Source: Euglena gracilis (Eukaryota > Euglenida > Euglenophyceae > Euglenales). From it: a stretch of 64,000 bases of DNA. How positions within the stretch are numbered: the stretch's first letter is position 1; each line of letters begins with the position of its first letter. Below, piece by piece: positions 63,213 through 64,000 of this stretch. Position numbers and translations under genes: made by a program. The stretch spans positions 42,927,540 to 42,991,539 of the forward strand of contig CP154955.1 in the NCBI GenBank assembly GCA_039621445.1. Direction: 5' to 3'. The notes beneath the pieces are model-generated. The model worked only from the letters and a program-made list of their open reading frames with translations. It was not told the origin of the DNA and ran no database searches.

Positions 63213-63665
63213 GATCCCCCCCCAAAAATAAGCCCCAGTTTTATTTTTGGGTCCCTTGCTGGAAACCTCCAGGGGGGGTCATATTTTGGGGGGGGGTCTG
63301 TTTTTGGATTTTACCTTGACCGACACGGGCCCGAAAAAAACATCATTTTTCAGGTTCCCAAAAACACTAAAAAGTTTCCTTCCACACTTCGCGCCATGCG
63401 CAAATTGTGTAAGCTGACATTTAGCATGTTTTTTGCACTTCAAGAAATCTGAATTTTTTTTGAAATTTCATCATTTTTGTGTGTGAAATTTGGGTTTTTG
63501 GCAATTTCTCAGGGAAAATTTTCACCGTCCCCGGCGCTTCGCGCCCTCAGGGTTGGTCTTATTTATGGGGGGCGGTCTTATTTTTGGGTTTTTGCTCGAT
63601 CGGCCCAGGGGGAGGCTTATTTTTTGGGGGGGTCTTATTTTTGGGGGGTCTTATTTTAGGGGGGG
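63213..63665. repeat. AAAATAAG / CTTATTTTTGG repeat family, two blocks
   Basis: The block at 63215-63350 is a diverged copy of 11293-11440 (CCAAAAATAAGCCCC, GGAAACCTCCAGGGGGG, CCCGAAAAAAACATCATT). A second block at 63545-63660 repeats GGTCTTATTTTTGGG four times. No coding capacity. Confidence 0.6.
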
Positions 63666-64000
63666 GGGTTAGAATTTTGTTGACCGTTTTTTGGAATGCA
63701 TTTTGGGCCATTTTTGAAGAGAGAAAAATGGCCCAAAATGGCTATTTTTGAAGGAGGTAAAAAAATAGCCAAAAAAAAATCTGTTTTGGTTGCAGAAATG
63801 CACCACTTTTTGGCACTTTTGTAGGGGACAAGATTTTTGGCCATTTTTGGGGGCGTTGGACGTTGGATGCCAAAAAGGGTTTGGTTTTCCAAATGGAATG
63901 TGGGGTGAGGACAATTGTTTTCTTTTTTTTGAAGGGTTTCTTCACAAAAATTTCATGTTTCCCCTCCCCCCTTTTGGCCATGAGATTCTTTCCTACCTCC
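63666..64000. other. Unassigned, GGCCATTTTT-rich
   Basis: GGCCATTTTTG and its inverse recur, similar to 62450-62560. No gene seen up to the window end. Confidence 0.4.

Overview
This is a eukaryotic nuclear window from a genome loaded with transposable elements. The evidence is chromodomain-bearing Ty3/gypsy, DIRS-like, non-LTR and hAT-like elements, interstitial TTAGGG repeats, long microsatellites, and short exon-like islands with splice signals. I cannot name the species. A unicellular alga or other protist fits best, because runs of 8-15 C or G recur throughout. I see no rRNA or tRNA genes, bacterial-style operons or CRISPR arrays.

Layout. 1-26 kb is a mosaic of small TIR elements (several hAT-like, two with perfect 8-bp target duplications), microsatellites, one AT-rich island and about nine short exon-like segments. 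Four plus-strand segments (4184-4318, 8609-8723, 11546-11744, 16172-16294) can be joined in phase into one hypothetical coiled-coil gene. 26.7-37.6 kb is a cluster of DIRS-like tyrosine-recombinase retrotransposons: one plus-strand copy with inverted terminal repeats, one truncated minus-strand copy, and loose termini and fragments around them. A hAT transposase C-terminus ends at 37946. 41.3-44.1 kb is a decayed minus-strand non-LTR retrotransposon of the type with a restriction-like endonuclease.

The centrepiece is a complete 16,559-bp Ty3/gypsy element on the minus strand (44819-61377). It has two 315-bp LTRs (9 differences), a 5-bp target duplication (GTATG), a primer-binding site matching initiator tRNA-Met, and a polypurine tract. 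From its 5' end it carries a long coiled-coil ORF, Gag with two CCHC knuckles, protease, RT-RNase H, integrase with chromodomain, and then about 5.5 kb of extra coding sequence in the env position. That extra sequence resembles nothing I recognise and includes a Cys/His cluster. Seven in-frame stops are spread over the coding regions at a density roughly expected from the LTR divergence, so the extra ORFs were probably intact at insertion. The element is now dead: besides the stops, one integrase catalytic Asp is Gly.

62-64 kb holds a second copy of the 640-bp TIR element found at 0.6-1.3 kb, then more short-repeat sequence. No gene in the window can be called a functional host gene with confidence.
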